From assembly GCA_022446825.1 (NCBI GenBank), contig JAKVBY010000028.1, positions 53,523 through 100,861 of the forward strand: DNA of 47,339 bases, in the 5' to 3' direction. Within the stretch, counting starts at the first letter, position 1. Every line of letters begins with the position of its first letter. The translations under genes and the position numbers were made by a program. Positions 20,101-28,783 of this stretch are shown here, piece after piece. The stretch comes from Pirellulaceae bacterium (GTDB lineage Bacteria > Planctomycetota > Planctomycetia > Pirellulales > Pirellulaceae). Under the pieces are notes generated by a model that saw only the letters and a program-made list of their open reading frames with translations, had not been told where the DNA came from and did no database searches.

Positions 20101-20224
20101 CGAGCCAACCGATGAACCGCGCGTTCAAGATTCTCTAGGCGGCCATGACTACAAGCTCGACCATCCCTTTTTCTGGTCGGGCTACATGTTGATGGACACA
20201 GGAAACGCCCCACCGGATGGATAA
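17150..20224 (+). CDS. Secreted TPR-CHAT protein (caspase-like peptidase domain)
   Basis: 1024 residues. A signal peptide ends near LSAQTQ (~36-38). Residues ~60-600 are helical repeats of TPR type (LSLYREGELDSALRGF, GECLYDMGQTEEALRHYNSA, AYSSDGQDAEAIAELQKSL). The C-terminal ~370 residues form a CHAT domain, a caspase-fold cysteine peptidase family. A likely catalytic pair is H909 in LLPGFHT and C930 in IFLTSCALMATG, followed by TILLSRWRTGG. The spacing of 21 residues is shorter than in many CHAT proteases, but the block resembles planctomycete CHAT proteins I recall. Export implies periplasmic or membrane-side action. The preceding type VII-like ATPase gene is 780 bases away with an opposed gene between, so a functional link is not supported by operon structure. 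Confidence 0.85.
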   Translation: MAKIPTCFSRTAVLPIFLVWSLSLSLVPPHPLSAQTQEQLRQRQLQQRRVGQRQTIQRAQVETRAIPGQDYLLSLSLYREGELDSALRGFRSALRGGMQSIHGRWIDSICYYAMLGECLYDMGQTEEALRHYNSAVKIYLANPNWLLRMQFVETVPPLSRRINPPINWGASKRRSVPGNFPKKMTYLRGNLQIERTIQQGGGVIVQPEFFPLYAVEIVRCTALAIRRRAEIMGPTCQHSNLTEQLVDALERRPGIPNHWSQSWISSMLGMAYSSDGQDAEAIAELQKSLRAGGQYDHPMTAASLIELGKIVFRQGKLKTAATFFLEATFSAAAYEQYEVLEEAFRWGVITHLTAGNQELYLPLVNASKWARRKSKRLQGSLLVSGAENFAHNGDIQRATATLKEARSVLARKDLLDGRLGAKLLYQTALVYFQKGDLKRGMKAFSDVMQFQQKASRRLLQINLVDEIFQSGNVSERVADDLFAVALREPDAADWRAAPIETMSVLVTPHVQPLEHWFELCLERRQHEKALEIADQIRRHRFYCTLPMGGRLLALRWVLAAPLSTLSPKAQLQRQNLLVDFPRFADLSEKIATIRKDLNAMPLVPEANEDKRSQTQKLAELLTLAAEQELILRQIALRRKPSEFAFPPTLDVKAFREKMNDGTAVLAFIETKRALFGFFMGREKYGQWRIDNPKRVRAMVSKLLRAMGHFEKNTALGEKELANQEWQPLANELMAELTNGFDRTTLTDFEELVIVPDGLLWYVPFEMLPTSWGTSTTYTPLIQEIRVRYLPTVALAQRKTTGFEANLKTMVDVGKIFPRDDESIGETAFAQLQDTLPEINRFPDKLPAPSGLYSKLLDRAIVLSDIQDSDRLPLQWSPITVDRGKPGSTVSNWSALPWGTPQQLLLPGFHTMAENSLKNGGTGYEIFLTSCALMATGSQTILLSRWRTGGQSCYHLIQEFAQELPHTAAADAWQRSVQLTMMQDLEPTDEPRVQDSLGGHDYKLDHPFFWSGYMLMDTGNAPPDG

Positions 20225-20599
20225 GGACCCATCCTTCTCTAAGAATACTTTGGGCACTCTAAATTTCCCGAGGGTGTGTTATTTCAGGGACGCTCGCTTT
20301 GCCCTACGGTCAAGCGAGCGGAAAGAAAATATGAATCGGGTTACTCGGACCGGAATTGCTTGGTCACGAAGTCAGGTCTGACGACCAATGCAGGGACCAC
20401 CTCGTCCACACCAAGTCCAAGGCAACTTTGTATAACCTGCCTTTTGGCCGGAACAATCCTCTCCTAAGTTGCGCCACAGTCAGCCAATCGGCAGACGAGG
20501 TCAGACCTTACTAGAGCCGCGTGTTTCCTCTCACCATTGGCTCGATTTCACTCAAGTCCCTAGCGTTGCTGTTACCGGACAAATAGTCCTTTAATTCTC
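20225..20599. other. 375-base region between convergent genes
   Basis: Lies between the 3' ends of the CHAT gene and the Calx-beta gene. Apart from the hairpin at 20291-20320 no gene or RNA was recognised; short open frames have no supporting start or composition. Confidence 0.5.
20291..20320. terminator. Strong hairpin between convergent genes, possible bidirectional terminator
   Basis: CGCTCGCTT at 20291-20299 pairs perfectly with AAGCGAGCG at 20312-20320 around a 12-base loop: nine base pairs, six of them G-C. It lies 67 bases past the CHAT stop and faces the 3' end of the opposing Calx-beta gene. The plus-strand sequence after it is GAAAGAAAAT rather than T-rich, so it is not a textbook intrinsic terminator. 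Confidence 0.45.
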
Positions 20600-23500
20600 T
20601 CACAGCAATTCGTCCTCGTCCTCTAACAGACTGTCCACAATGTGTTTTGATCTGCTGCTGTCAGGTCGATAATGAAACGCAGTTGCCTCCGCGAGCAAGG
20701 TCGCATCCGCCTCTTGCAAGGTCAGATTCCCGACGGAAGACAGTGGAAACTCGCTGACGGATGGGCCGGTAAGTATCTCATCAACGGCCGTTGGTTGAGG
20801 TGCCTCCAGTTCATCCAAGAGACACAGGTCTTCCCAGCTACCCGCATGGTAAGACAAGTCGTTCACCTCCATCTCGCTCATGGTCTCTGCAACCGCAGGC
20901 AAAGGTCCATAGATTGATTGCAGTGGTACAGCAGCCCAGGACGCGACTTCTGAAACCTCGGTAGGCAGTCTATTTTGCTCAGGCTCATCGTTCGGTAGAG
21001 GAACTGTCAAAACCGCCAGAGGACCTTGGACACCGAGTTCGGAGAACTCTCCCTCCGCAATGAGTGACGAATCGTGTCCAACCGAATTAGCCACAGCCGA
21101 AATCTCTTCCCCCTCTCCACTGGGAACTTCGCTGCTCTCGTCCACAGAAAGAACCACTGTTTCGATCGATTCGCCACTGCGAATCCGCGCTGCAAGCGTT
21201 TCGTTTCCTGCTAATTCTTCGACATTCGCTATCCGCTCCCGCAACAGTAAAGCCAGGGACGCTGAAGAAGCAACATACCACCGCATGGAAACAGGCTGGA
21301 CCAACCGTGTCTCTCCAAAATTGTAACCCTGACCATCTTCGCCCTTGGCAAGCACAATGTCATGGAACACATCGTTTCCGAGCAATGTTCCCGGGCCTGT
21401 CGCTCCCACTCCAATCGTTTCCACTCCATCAACGACAGCGAGTGGTTGTCGCTGCAAAACCTGATAGGTACCGGCCGGTTGATCCATGAACACATAACTG
21501 CCGTCAAGTCCAGTCAACATTTCACGTGTGGGTGTCACATCAGCCACATCGGTACGAATGACGGTGATTAATGCTCCCGCCAGGGGTGGTTCACCGATGT
21601 CGAACATCTGATTGTTATTGGCATCCAGATAGGCAACTCCGGCCACACGGGTATCGTCATTCAAGATCGTACCAATCGCATTGACCGCTGCGAGAGACAC
21701 ATTCCGTCCGTTGGCATTCAGGTCGCTCAACAATAAATTAAACGTCTCATGTGCTTCAAATTTGGTTTCACCGATAATTTGAACTGTCAAACTAGTTTCC
21801 GTGCTTTGCTCGTTAAAAGAGATCACCAGATCGGTCAATTCCAAGTAATCAACTCCAGAAGTTGCGGTACCAGACAGCGTGTTCACCAGCGCGACGACAT
21901 CAGTGTCAACGGGATTCGTCAAAGACGCCACAAAGTCAAACGTAGTTTGACCAGAATCACCTTCTTCTTGCGATAAATCTGCAATGACAAGCTCAGCCAC
22001 GTCATCATTAACAATCGTACCAATGGCCTGTGCGTCGACAATCACGGCGCGCGTCGTGTCTGTAGAAGCATTAAATTGAATGTCACTGATGTCGACCGCA
22101 AACGTTTCGTCTAACTCGACGAGATTTTCGGCGTTGATTTCAACACCCACCGTTGCCGTCAAACTACCGGCGGGAATTGTGACGGCCTGATTAACGACGT
22201 CACTGAAATCAACTCCGCCTCCGATGGCCTGCATCGCAATGGCATTCGTGCTTACCAAAACTGTCATATCCTGACTGGCTACCTTGTCACTACTCACCGT
22301 AAAAAGAAAAGATGTCGGTTCCAGATCTGTGCCTTCATTAGCTGCATGGTCCCCAATCGAAATCATCGCTTGATCATCATTCTCGATTACTGCAATTCCT
22401 TGTGCATCCACAATCACAACCCGAGCCGCGTCGGCAACACCGGCAAATCGCGGGTCACTTAAACTCATCCCGAAAACCTCATTGTCTTCCACGACACGAT
22501 CACCGGAAACGCTGACTGCCAACAGTGCCGAGGTCTGACCAGCAGGAATCGTCACAAGCTGATTACTAATATCGACATAGTCATTTCCACCTCCGAGCGC
22601 CGTTTCCGAGATCGTATTGGCAACTACCGTAACATCCCGGCTAGCCGGCGTTTGCATGGAAACGGTAAAGACAACATCTGTCGTGAAAGATTCGTTGCCC
22701 TCAGTAACCGTTACATCATCGATCGATATCTCCGCAAGGTCGTCGTTCATGATGGTTCCCGTTCCATCGACCAAAGCAATCGCCCGACCCGTCGATTGGA
22801 GATTACTGAAGCTTACGGCAAACGACTCGTCACTTTCGACAAGGGCATCATCAATGACTTGAACCGGAAACGTTTGTGATTCACCATCATTGCCCTGAAA
22901 CTGAAACGTAGCCGTGTTCGCAACGAAATCCGCCTCAGCAATTGCTTCATTTACCTCTGAGGTTGCCACATCAACGCTAAATGGAGTATCAACGCTGCCA
23001 TTTAACGTGACGAGAAAGTCAAAAGCGGCTTCGCTGAAGTCACCTTCGAGACCATTGACGCTGGAAATCGTTACCGTCGCTGCGTCGTCGTTAAGGATCG
23101 TTCCGGACTCCACGCTACCAAGTGCAACTTCCCTTCCATGTGCGAACAAATTGGACAAATCACCGCCAACCAATTCATCACGTTCGAGAAGGTCGTCGTC
23201 GAAAGTAACGACTTCAACAAGTTGGACGGTCTGTCCCGCCGTAAAAAGCAACGGAAAGTCGACAATCGGTGCATAATCTGAACCAGCAATCGCCGTTTCA
23301 TCCACTGTGCCAAATTGAACTGAAACGTCAACATCCACTGGGTTTGAAAGTTCAAAAAGAAATTGGTTCGCCCCTCCGGCTTCGACACTGCTAGTCCCCC
23401 TGCCAGTCAACAAAGCACTGTCATCATTTTGAATCGTCCCAATGCCTTGCGCGTCTCCAAGAAGCACTCGATTCGTGTCGACAATTCCGCCAAAGAGTGG

Positions 23501-24562
23501 GCTGGACAAATTCAATTCGAACGTCTCGTCCGCTTCCACAATTGTGTCCCCGATAATCGGAATGGAAAATGTGACGAGGCTCAAACCCGCTGGAATCGTG
23601 ACAGGCTGCTCAACAACGGATTGATAATCCAGGCCTCCGCCACCAGCGGTTGCATCATTCGTCGTCGCCATAACCGTGATGTCTTTACTCGCTGGACGAC
23701 TCAAAGAAATGGAAAAATTCAGATCTGTATTGTTCGCCCCCCCTTCGTTAAGCGCAACATCACCGATGGAAATGGCTGTGACGTCATTGGCGGGAATCAG
23801 GGCCTCGCCCTGCCCATCAACAATGTTAACGTTTGTTGCCACCTGAACATCGAGTGTGAAATTCTCGCTGCTTTCCACAATGCCATCTTCAGAAATTGCG
23901 ACAATCACATTCTGAGTTAACAATCCCCCCGGATTAAAGATCAACGTTTGTGTAACTGGGGCATAGTCGGCATCTGCAATCGCGCTGCCACTACTGGTTT
24001 GAACCGTTACCTGGGCGACATCTACCGGTGACTGATCCAAGCTCACAGAGAACACGGCATTACCACTTTCGTTGGCTCCCTGAGAATCTGACACCGAAAG
24101 GTTTGGCACATCATCATTGAGTATCGTGCCCACGGCCTGAGCATCGCCAATCACAACGCCACCCTGACCATTAGACAATTGAACAAACAAAGTTTCTTCT
24201 TGCTCAACTCCGGTATCGCCAGTGATCTGCACAATGATCGTGCTAAAAAGGTCGTTACCTCCATTAAAGTCGAGCGTTCCCGTTTGCTCCTCAAAGTCCT
24301 CCCCGAGCGTCGCAGTATCGCCGACGATTGAAAAGTCAACCGCTTCTTCACCGTCGTTCACATCACGGCGCACCGTAAAAACCATTGCTTGTGTCCCTGT
24401 GTCACCTTCGATGACTTCAACATCTCCGTCAAAAGTAACCGTAGAAAGGACACGTCGCTCTTCCAACCCTTCCATGAATAGACGCCGGCGCTGCCATGGA
24501 TTGCCGTGGCGGTTGAGAGGTTGCTTTTGGCCTGAGCAACGAAAGAAACGGAAAAGCGACAT
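20600..24562 (-). CDS. Secreted protein with eight Calx-beta repeats and an SdrD-B-like domain
   Basis: About 1320 residues. The N terminus is basic (RHGNPWQRRR) and carries LEERRVLS at 33-40, the planctomycete sorting tag usually written LEPRxLL(A/S). Eight Calx-beta domains follow (~41-965), each ending in a form of GTIxNDD and carrying E-x-DE turns that bind calcium in this fold. Residues ~970-1082 resemble the SdrD B-type Cna-like domain (VAYLDANNNQMFDIGEPPLAGA ... YNFGE). The last ~240 residues are acidic and unassigned. ATG at 24562 is chosen because GAGG precedes it by seven bases; ATG 24577 and GTG 24601 are possible. Likely a calcium-stabilised surface or matrix protein. It is followed by no sortase or PEP-CTERM motif in this window. 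Confidence 0.87.
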   Translation of the reverse strand: MSLFRFFRCSGQKQPLNRHGNPWQRRRLFMEGLEERRVLSTVTFDGDVEVIEGDTGTQAMVFTVRRDVNDGEEAVDFSIVGDTATLGEDFEEQTGTLDFNGGNDLFSTIIVQITGDTGVEQEETLFVQLSNGQGGVVIGDAQAVGTILNDDVPNLSVSDSQGANESGNAVFSVSLDQSPVDVAQVTVQTSSGSAIADADYAPVTQTLIFNPGGLLTQNVIVAISEDGIVESSENFTLDVQVATNVNIVDGQGEALIPANDVTAISIGDVALNEGGANNTDLNFSISLSRPASKDITVMATTNDATAGGGGLDYQSVVEQPVTIPAGLSLVTFSIPIIGDTIVEADETFELNLSSPLFGGIVDTNRVLLGDAQGIGTIQNDDSALLTGRGTSSVEAGGANQFLFELSNPVDVDVSVQFGTVDETAIAGSDYAPIVDFPLLFTAGQTVQLVEVVTFDDDLLERDELVGGDLSNLFAHGREVALGSVESGTILNDDAATVTISSVNGLEGDFSEAAFDFLVTLNGSVDTPFSVDVATSEVNEAIAEADFVANTATFQFQGNDGESQTFPVQVIDDALVESDESFAVSFSNLQSTGRAIALVDGTGTIMNDDLAEISIDDVTVTEGNESFTTDVVFTVSMQTPASRDVTVVANTISETALGGGNDYVDISNQLVTIPAGQTSALLAVSVSGDRVVEDNEVFGMSLSDPRFAGVADAARVVIVDAQGIAVIENDDQAMISIGDHAANEGTDLEPTSFLFTVSSDKVASQDMTVLVSTNAIAMQAIGGGVDFSDVVNQAVTIPAGSLTATVGVEINAENLVELDETFAVDISDIQFNASTDTTRAVIVDAQAIGTIVNDDVAELVIADLSQEEGDSGQTTFDFVASLTNPVDTDVVALVNTLSGTATSGVDYLELTDLVISFNEQSTETSLTVQIIGETKFEAHETFNLLLSDLNANGRNVSLAAVNAIGTILNDDTRVAGVAYLDANNNQMFDIGEPPLAGALITVIRTDVADVTPTREMLTGLDGSYVFMDQPAGTYQVLQRQPLAVVDGVETIGVGATGPGTLLGNDVFHDIVLAKGEDGQGYNFGETRLVQPVSMRWYVASSASLALLLRERIANVEELAGNETLAARIRSGESIETVVLSVDESSEVPSGEGEEISAVANSVGHDSSLIAEGEFSELGVQGPLAVLTVPLPNDEPEQNRLPTEVSEVASWAAVPLQSIYGPLPAVAETMSEMEVNDLSYHAGSWEDLCLLDELEAPQPTAVDEILTGPSVSEFPLSSVGNLTLQEADATLLAEATAFHYRPDSSRSKHIVDSLLEDEDELL

Positions 24563-24852
24563 CGGGAACCTCGTCATATCAATAGTAAGTACCAATTGCA
24601 CAAGTAGTAACTTGCGCGCATTCTGTGTTCCCTTCTATAAATGGGGAACCTCTAGATGTCAAAGATTGCGATGTAAAATGGTCCTTACCATAGATTCACA
24701 AAGAGAACTCCCTGCCGGGAAAACCTTAGTTTCCAGCTTGTTTACATTCGACCACGACGTCAAGGAAAACGCACCTTGAAGTTTTGCCACGGCGGACAAA
24801 AAGGTCGTGAAACGATGCTGGCTTGCCCGCCATTTGATTGAGAGATCCCGCG

Positions 24853-25362
24853 TCACCGACGTGCTTCCCGCACTAGGTGAGATAGTTCGGGAATGACAAG
24901 TTTTTTCATGGCCAAAAGAACCGCGGCCCTCGATCCCGGCATCGTCAAAACAATCGTCCGATCCATTAATCCGCCCGTCGCACGGCTCAACATCGCAGCA
25001 GCACCGATTTCTTCGTAACTCAGCAGACGAAACAATTCACCATAACCCGGCAACGTTTTGGTCAAATACGACGTGACTGTTTCAAATGTCTGGTCTCTCG
25101 CAGTCACCCCGGTACCACCGGTCATGAGCACAGCATCAATCTCTTCACTTTCACGGCAGTGATCCAACAAGGCACGCATCGGTTGTGATTGGTCAGGAAT
25201 GATCTTTCGCAAGACCACTTGGTGACCAGCAACCTCCAGATGTTCGATTAATGTCCGGCCGCCCGTGTCCGTTTCCAAGGTGCGTGTGTCGCTTACAGTG
25301 ACGACGGCACAGCGAATTGAGGTCGGCGCATCCGATTTATGTTCTTCCGGCGTGGTACTCAT
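24853..25362 (-). CDS. moaB: MoaB/MogA family molybdenum cofactor protein
   Basis: A 169-residue cytosolic protein of the MoaB/MogA fold, which adenylylates molybdopterin before metal insertion. Motifs include CAVVTVSDTR at the start of the domain, TGGTG at 81-85 followed by ARDQTFE, and the late MPGSRAAVLLAM loop. The length fits single-domain MoaB rather than MogA-MoeA fusions. No other molybdenum cofactor genes are adjacent. It diverges from the HEAT protein gene at 25539, with 176 bases between for both promoters. No clear Shine-Dalgarno precedes the ATG. The distinction between MoaB and MogA is not certain from the sequence alone. Confidence 0.88.
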   Translation of the reverse strand: MSTTPEEHKSDAPTSIRCAVVTVSDTRTLETDTGGRTLIEHLEVAGHQVVLRKIIPDQSQPMRALLDHCRESEEIDAVLMTGGTGVTARDQTFETVTSYLTKTLPGYGELFRLLSYEEIGAAAMLSRATGGLMDRTIVLTMPGSRAAVLLAMKKLVIPELSHLVREARR

Positions 25363-25538
25363 GGGAACTTTGGACTCTAAAGCAAAGTAGAAAATTTAAC
25401 TTTTTACAGCGTCATGGCCTGCCGACAAAATCATTGCGACTGCAGCCACGATCTCCTAAACTAGTTCGTGGCCCTACATGGATAGATTCTTCCAGCAGAG
25501 CAGTTTACCAACTTGGCAATCCCTGAGATCACCTCTTC

Positions 25539-26789
25539 ATGCAGACTTCTTTGACCAAACACTGCATCTTAGCCAGCCTCTTAGTCTGCATGGTTGCTAA
25601 AACCGGCTGGTCAGAGGTTTTTCTTCTAGAAAATGGGGGCACTCTGCGGGGAACGTTCTTAAACCGTGATCGCAAGTCCCGCGAACCTTATTTGATTTCC
25701 ATTCAACCGGGTATCAAACTCCAATTAGACGCTCGCCAGATTGAAAAAGTTCGGCCACGTCACCCCATCGAAGATGAATATGAGCGACTTGTTCCACTTG
25801 TCGATGACACGGTCGAAGCCCAGTGGGAACTGTGCGAATGGTGTGACAAGCACGGCCTTTCCGAAGAACGTCGGTCCCATCTGAAAAGAATTATTGAGAT
25901 CGATCCTAATCATGTGGACGCGCGGTATGCACTCGGTTTTAAACACATTCATGGGCAGTGGACAACGCACGAAGAGTTCATGAGAAGTCGTGGTTTTGAA
26001 CGTTATCGAGGCCGCTGGCGTCTCTCTCAAGATATTCACCTTGATGAAAAGCGACGGGCAAAAGATATCGCTGAAAAAGATTGGAGAAGACGATTAAAAA
26101 GATGGCGAAACAATCTTGACGAGCGCAACTTTGTGGAGACGAAACAAAAACTCTTGGCCATTCGAGATCCCCTTGCTGTACCTTCACTAGCAGAATTTCT
26201 TCCCCAAGAACCCTTGCGGGAAGTGAAAAAAATATATCTCGACATGCTAGGGAACATTGCGACGAAAAACGCCCTGAAGACCCTGATCGATGTGACACTC
26301 AACGACCCTGATGAGCACATATTCGACGCAACGCTGGATCACATTGTAAGAATGAAACATCCAGATGTTGTAGCGGTCTACGCAAAGACCCTTTCAAACG
26401 CTGACAACATTCGAGTCAATCGCGCCGCCGTCGTGTTAACCGAGTTAGGAGCAACATCCGCGATCGAACCCTTAATCGAAGCATTGATTACAACGCACCT
26501 GTTTGCAATTCCCAAAAGTCGTGCTCCAGCGTCTAATTCAATCCAAACAACGTTTACCCGGACAACAGACGGAACATCGCTCGCAGTTCCCCCGGGCGGT
26601 GCTAGTCTAACGACTGGAAAGCATGCAACAACTTACCGTGACGAGATTCGCAACCCATCCGTTCTGAATGCCTTAACCACCTTAAGTGGTGGTATCACAT
26701 TTGGCTACGACAAAAAGGCTTGGCGATACTGGTACAACTCCGAAAAGAACCACAAAAACTCGGCTGTGAAAGGCCGACGTTCAGATTAG
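25539..26789 (+). CDS. Exported HEAT-type repeat protein, function unknown
   Basis: 416 residues. A signal peptide covers about 1-26 (cleavage near GWSEV). Residues 27-75 resemble a small beta domain (VFLLENGGTLRGTFLNRD). A region with IDPNHVDARYALGFKHIHGQWTTHEEF follows, a pattern I recall from planctomycete proteins of unknown role. It then has a basic helix at ~150-200 (KRWRNNLDERNF) and HEAT-like repeats at ~205-320 (VPSLAEFLPQEPLREVKKIYLDMLGNI). It starts 176 bases from moaB in the opposite direction and ends 20 bases before the CoA-binding gene, probably as one transcript. No catalytic motif is visible. Confidence 0.75.
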   Translation: MQTSLTKHCILASLLVCMVAKTGWSEVFLLENGGTLRGTFLNRDRKSREPYLISIQPGIKLQLDARQIEKVRPRHPIEDEYERLVPLVDDTVEAQWELCEWCDKHGLSEERRSHLKRIIEIDPNHVDARYALGFKHIHGQWTTHEEFMRSRGFERYRGRWRLSQDIHLDEKRRAKDIAEKDWRRRLKRWRNNLDERNFVETKQKLLAIRDPLAVPSLAEFLPQEPLREVKKIYLDMLGNIATKNALKTLIDVTLNDPDEHIFDATLDHIVRMKHPDVVAVYAKTLSNADNIRVNRAAVVLTELGATSAIEPLIEALITTHLFAIPKSRAPASNSIQTTFTRTTDGTSLAVPPGGASLTTGKHATTYRDEIRNPSVLNALTTLSGGITFGYDKKAWRYWYNSEKNHKNSAVKGRRSD

Positions 26790-26809
26790 CAATTCTCAGG
26801 TAATAAGGC

Positions 26810-27193
26810 ATGTCCACAAGTACGGTAGCAATTCTCGGAGCAAGCTCGGACCGCTCTAAATTTGGCAACAAATCGGTCCGGGCACATCAACAACAGGGCT
26901 ATAAAGTTTTTCCCGTAAATCCCAAAGGAGGAGAGATCGAAGGATTGCCCGCTTATCAGTCGCTTTCTCAGGTTCCCTGTGAAAGTCTCGATCGAGTCAG
27001 TGTCTATTTGCCACCCCACATTTGCATCTCGGTGCTGGATGCTGTGGCGGAAAAAGGCTGCCGTGAACTTTGGCTGAATCCAGGAAGCGAGAGTCCCGAA
27101 ATCATCCAGCGCGCCCGAGACTTACAGCTAAATGTAGTTGTCGGCTGTAGCATTGTCGATGTTGGGATGTCGCCCAACGAACTAAGCAACTAG
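26810..27193 (+). CDS. CoA-binding domain protein (CoA_binding_2, YccU-like)
   Basis: A 127-residue Rossmann-fold protein of the single-domain CoA-binding family related to the N-terminal part of succinyl-CoA synthetase alpha and acyl-CoA synthetase NDP-forming proteins. It opens with TVAILGASSDRSKFGNKSVRAHQQQGYKVFPVNPKGGEIEGLPAY, the typical nucleotide loop and NP-x-x-x-x-I-x-G element, and ends with VVVGCSIVD. Its biological role is unknown in most bacteria. It lies 20 bases after the HEAT protein gene. Its last 12 bases overlap the 3' end of the opposing membrane-protein gene. Confidence 0.85.
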   Translation: MSTSTVAILGASSDRSKFGNKSVRAHQQQGYKVFPVNPKGGEIEGLPAYQSLSQVPCESLDRVSVYLPPHICISVLDAVAEKGCRELWLNPGSESPEIIQRARDLQLNVVVGCSIVDVGMSPNELSN

Positions 27194-28783
27194 CCGATCG
27201 CTTGGTGCCGTGTTCTGGCTAAATCGACCAGACAACCAACCTTCGCCAAGAACAGAAAGCGCCACACGATCCTCCAGATTTGGTCGGAAAATCGTGAGCA
27301 GCATGAGTGGTAAAAACCACCCCAAGAAAAGCCCGCCACCATAACCATGCCAAAATTGTGTGGCCACCATAATTGCGGCCGAACAACTCAGCAGCGTACC
27401 AAGATTTTTCTGTGCTGGCCAAAGCGCAAATGTAAAGCTCATAACGATAAATAAGCCAAAGGCCGGCAGACGAAAAATAGGATCCCAACCGAGCTCCCAG
27501 ATACCCTGAATGCCTTCCATACGTGGCATCACAATACCGAACATCTGACGTGTCATCATCACGAATGACGCGATGTCTGTTGCTTTAAATAGCAACGATA
27601 ACACCATGACTAGAGTCGCAATCAAAAATCCCCCCACAAACCGCACCAACCCGCGCCGCCAGTAGAAACTGATCCACAGGGGAAGCAGGTACAATGGCGA
27701 ATAAATAGTCCCCATAGCGACGCCGATAAAAATTCCCGCGATCATCGGGCGACGATAACACGCGACTGCCCAAATCAATAAAGCCGCTGGCAGCACGTGC
27801 GGAACACGACCAGTCATTTGAGCAGTGTACGGCAACAGTAAATATAACGTGGCGGCGCCGATTCCCGTGCAGACATTATTAAAGTGCCGATAACCAATAA
27901 AGATCATTCCAAACGCAACGGCCAATTGGGCAGCAATGGCCATGATCTTTGCAGTACGACGATTAAAAGCATCTTGCGACTGAGTTGGTAAATCGCTGAT
28001 CGTCCCGGGTAAAGTGCGGATGCTGGGAAGTAGAAATAACAGCGCATATCCGGGGCCATGACGTTGGAAACTGTCATCACCCTCTTCGATGGCACGACGT
28101 TCAATTAGCTCTTGAGCACCTTTGGCACCATCAAGGTCATCGTCCGTAGGCGTACCGGTAACTACGTTGGCCATGATAAACAAGAATAAGAAGCAGCCCA
28201 AAAAAGTTAAACCACCAACCGTCAAGTTAGGCTCTAGCAAGGGTCGGCGCACCATATTTGGATCGGCTAACAACCGCACTAACCAAAGACCACAAACCAC
28301 GAACATCCAGATATACCCGACCCGTTCGGTGGCCATACCAATCGCAGCAACGCTTTCGTCATCTTCTGTTTCGCCTGCTTCAGTCTCTCCTTCTTGCGGG
28401 CCTGTGGAAACTGTTTCAGAGTCTGCGTCTAGGGAGGTCACTTCTGCAGACCCCTCTTCTTCGAGAAGAGGAACTTCCACTCCAGCGACCGTTTCCGCTG
28501 GAGAGTCCTGTGATAGAAGATCAGTCGGAACCACTGAGGTTGCGTTCGTATTGGATTCCTGTGCTCCGTTCGCGACAACCACATCCTGGCTGGCCACACG
28601 AACTTGGTGACCAGCATCGATCATCAAGAGGCCTGGAGTAAGTAAAATCAGCAAGATGACGTCCAAATTGCGAACGCTCCAAAAGCGTTTAAACTTAAAG
28701 AAAAGCGCAATCGTCAGAAGTGAAGAAAGATAAACCCAGGTAACAGGGTTCACCTGATCGTATTTAAAGAGGATTTCGTTCAT
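27182..28783 (-). CDS. Polytopic membrane protein, possibly GT-C-like, function unknown
   Basis: 533 residues with about ten to twelve hydrophobic segments: two near 18-65, two near 157-210, then a dense run from ~280 to 510. Residues ~70-150 are an acidic, low-complexity stretch (EEEGSAEVTSLDADSE, EGETEAGETEDDES) likely on one side of the membrane. The later part, with paired Arg between helices and short polar loops, resembles glycosyltransferase family C membrane proteins, but I see no decisive DD or DE loop motif, so no enzymatic call is made. It overlaps the CoA-binding gene tail to tail by 12 bases. Confidence 0.75.
   Translation of the reverse strand: MNEILFKYDQVNPVTWVYLSSLLTIALFFKFKRFWSVRNLDVILLILLTPGLLMIDAGHQVRVASQDVVVANGAQESNTNATSVVPTDLLSQDSPAETVAGVEVPLLEEEGSAEVTSLDADSETVSTGPQEGETEAGETEDDESVAAIGMATERVGYIWMFVVCGLWLVRLLADPNMVRRPLLEPNLTVGGLTFLGCFLFLFIMANVVTGTPTDDDLDGAKGAQELIERRAIEEGDDSFQRHGPGYALLFLLPSIRTLPGTISDLPTQSQDAFNRRTAKIMAIAAQLAVAFGMIFIGYRHFNNVCTGIGAATLYLLLPYTAQMTGRVPHVLPAALLIWAVACYRRPMIAGIFIGVAMGTIYSPLYLLPLWISFYWRRGLVRFVGGFLIATLVMVLSLLFKATDIASFVMMTRQMFGIVMPRMEGIQGIWELGWDPIFRLPAFGLFIVMSFTFALWPAQKNLGTLLSCSAAIMVATQFWHGYGGGLFLGWFLPLMLLTIFRPNLEDRVALSVLGEGWLSGRFSQNTAPSDRLVA

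Noticed and set aside
16486-20224. CHAT gene as a member of the type VII-like operon
   Set aside because: An opposed lipoprotein gene and a 421-base promoter region lie between; only proximity speaks for it.
23363-23920. 185-residue plus-strand open frame inside the Calx-beta gene, and a similar one at 24222-24779
   Set aside because: Antisense shadows of a repeat-rich gene; cysteine/arginine-rich composition and no ribosome site.
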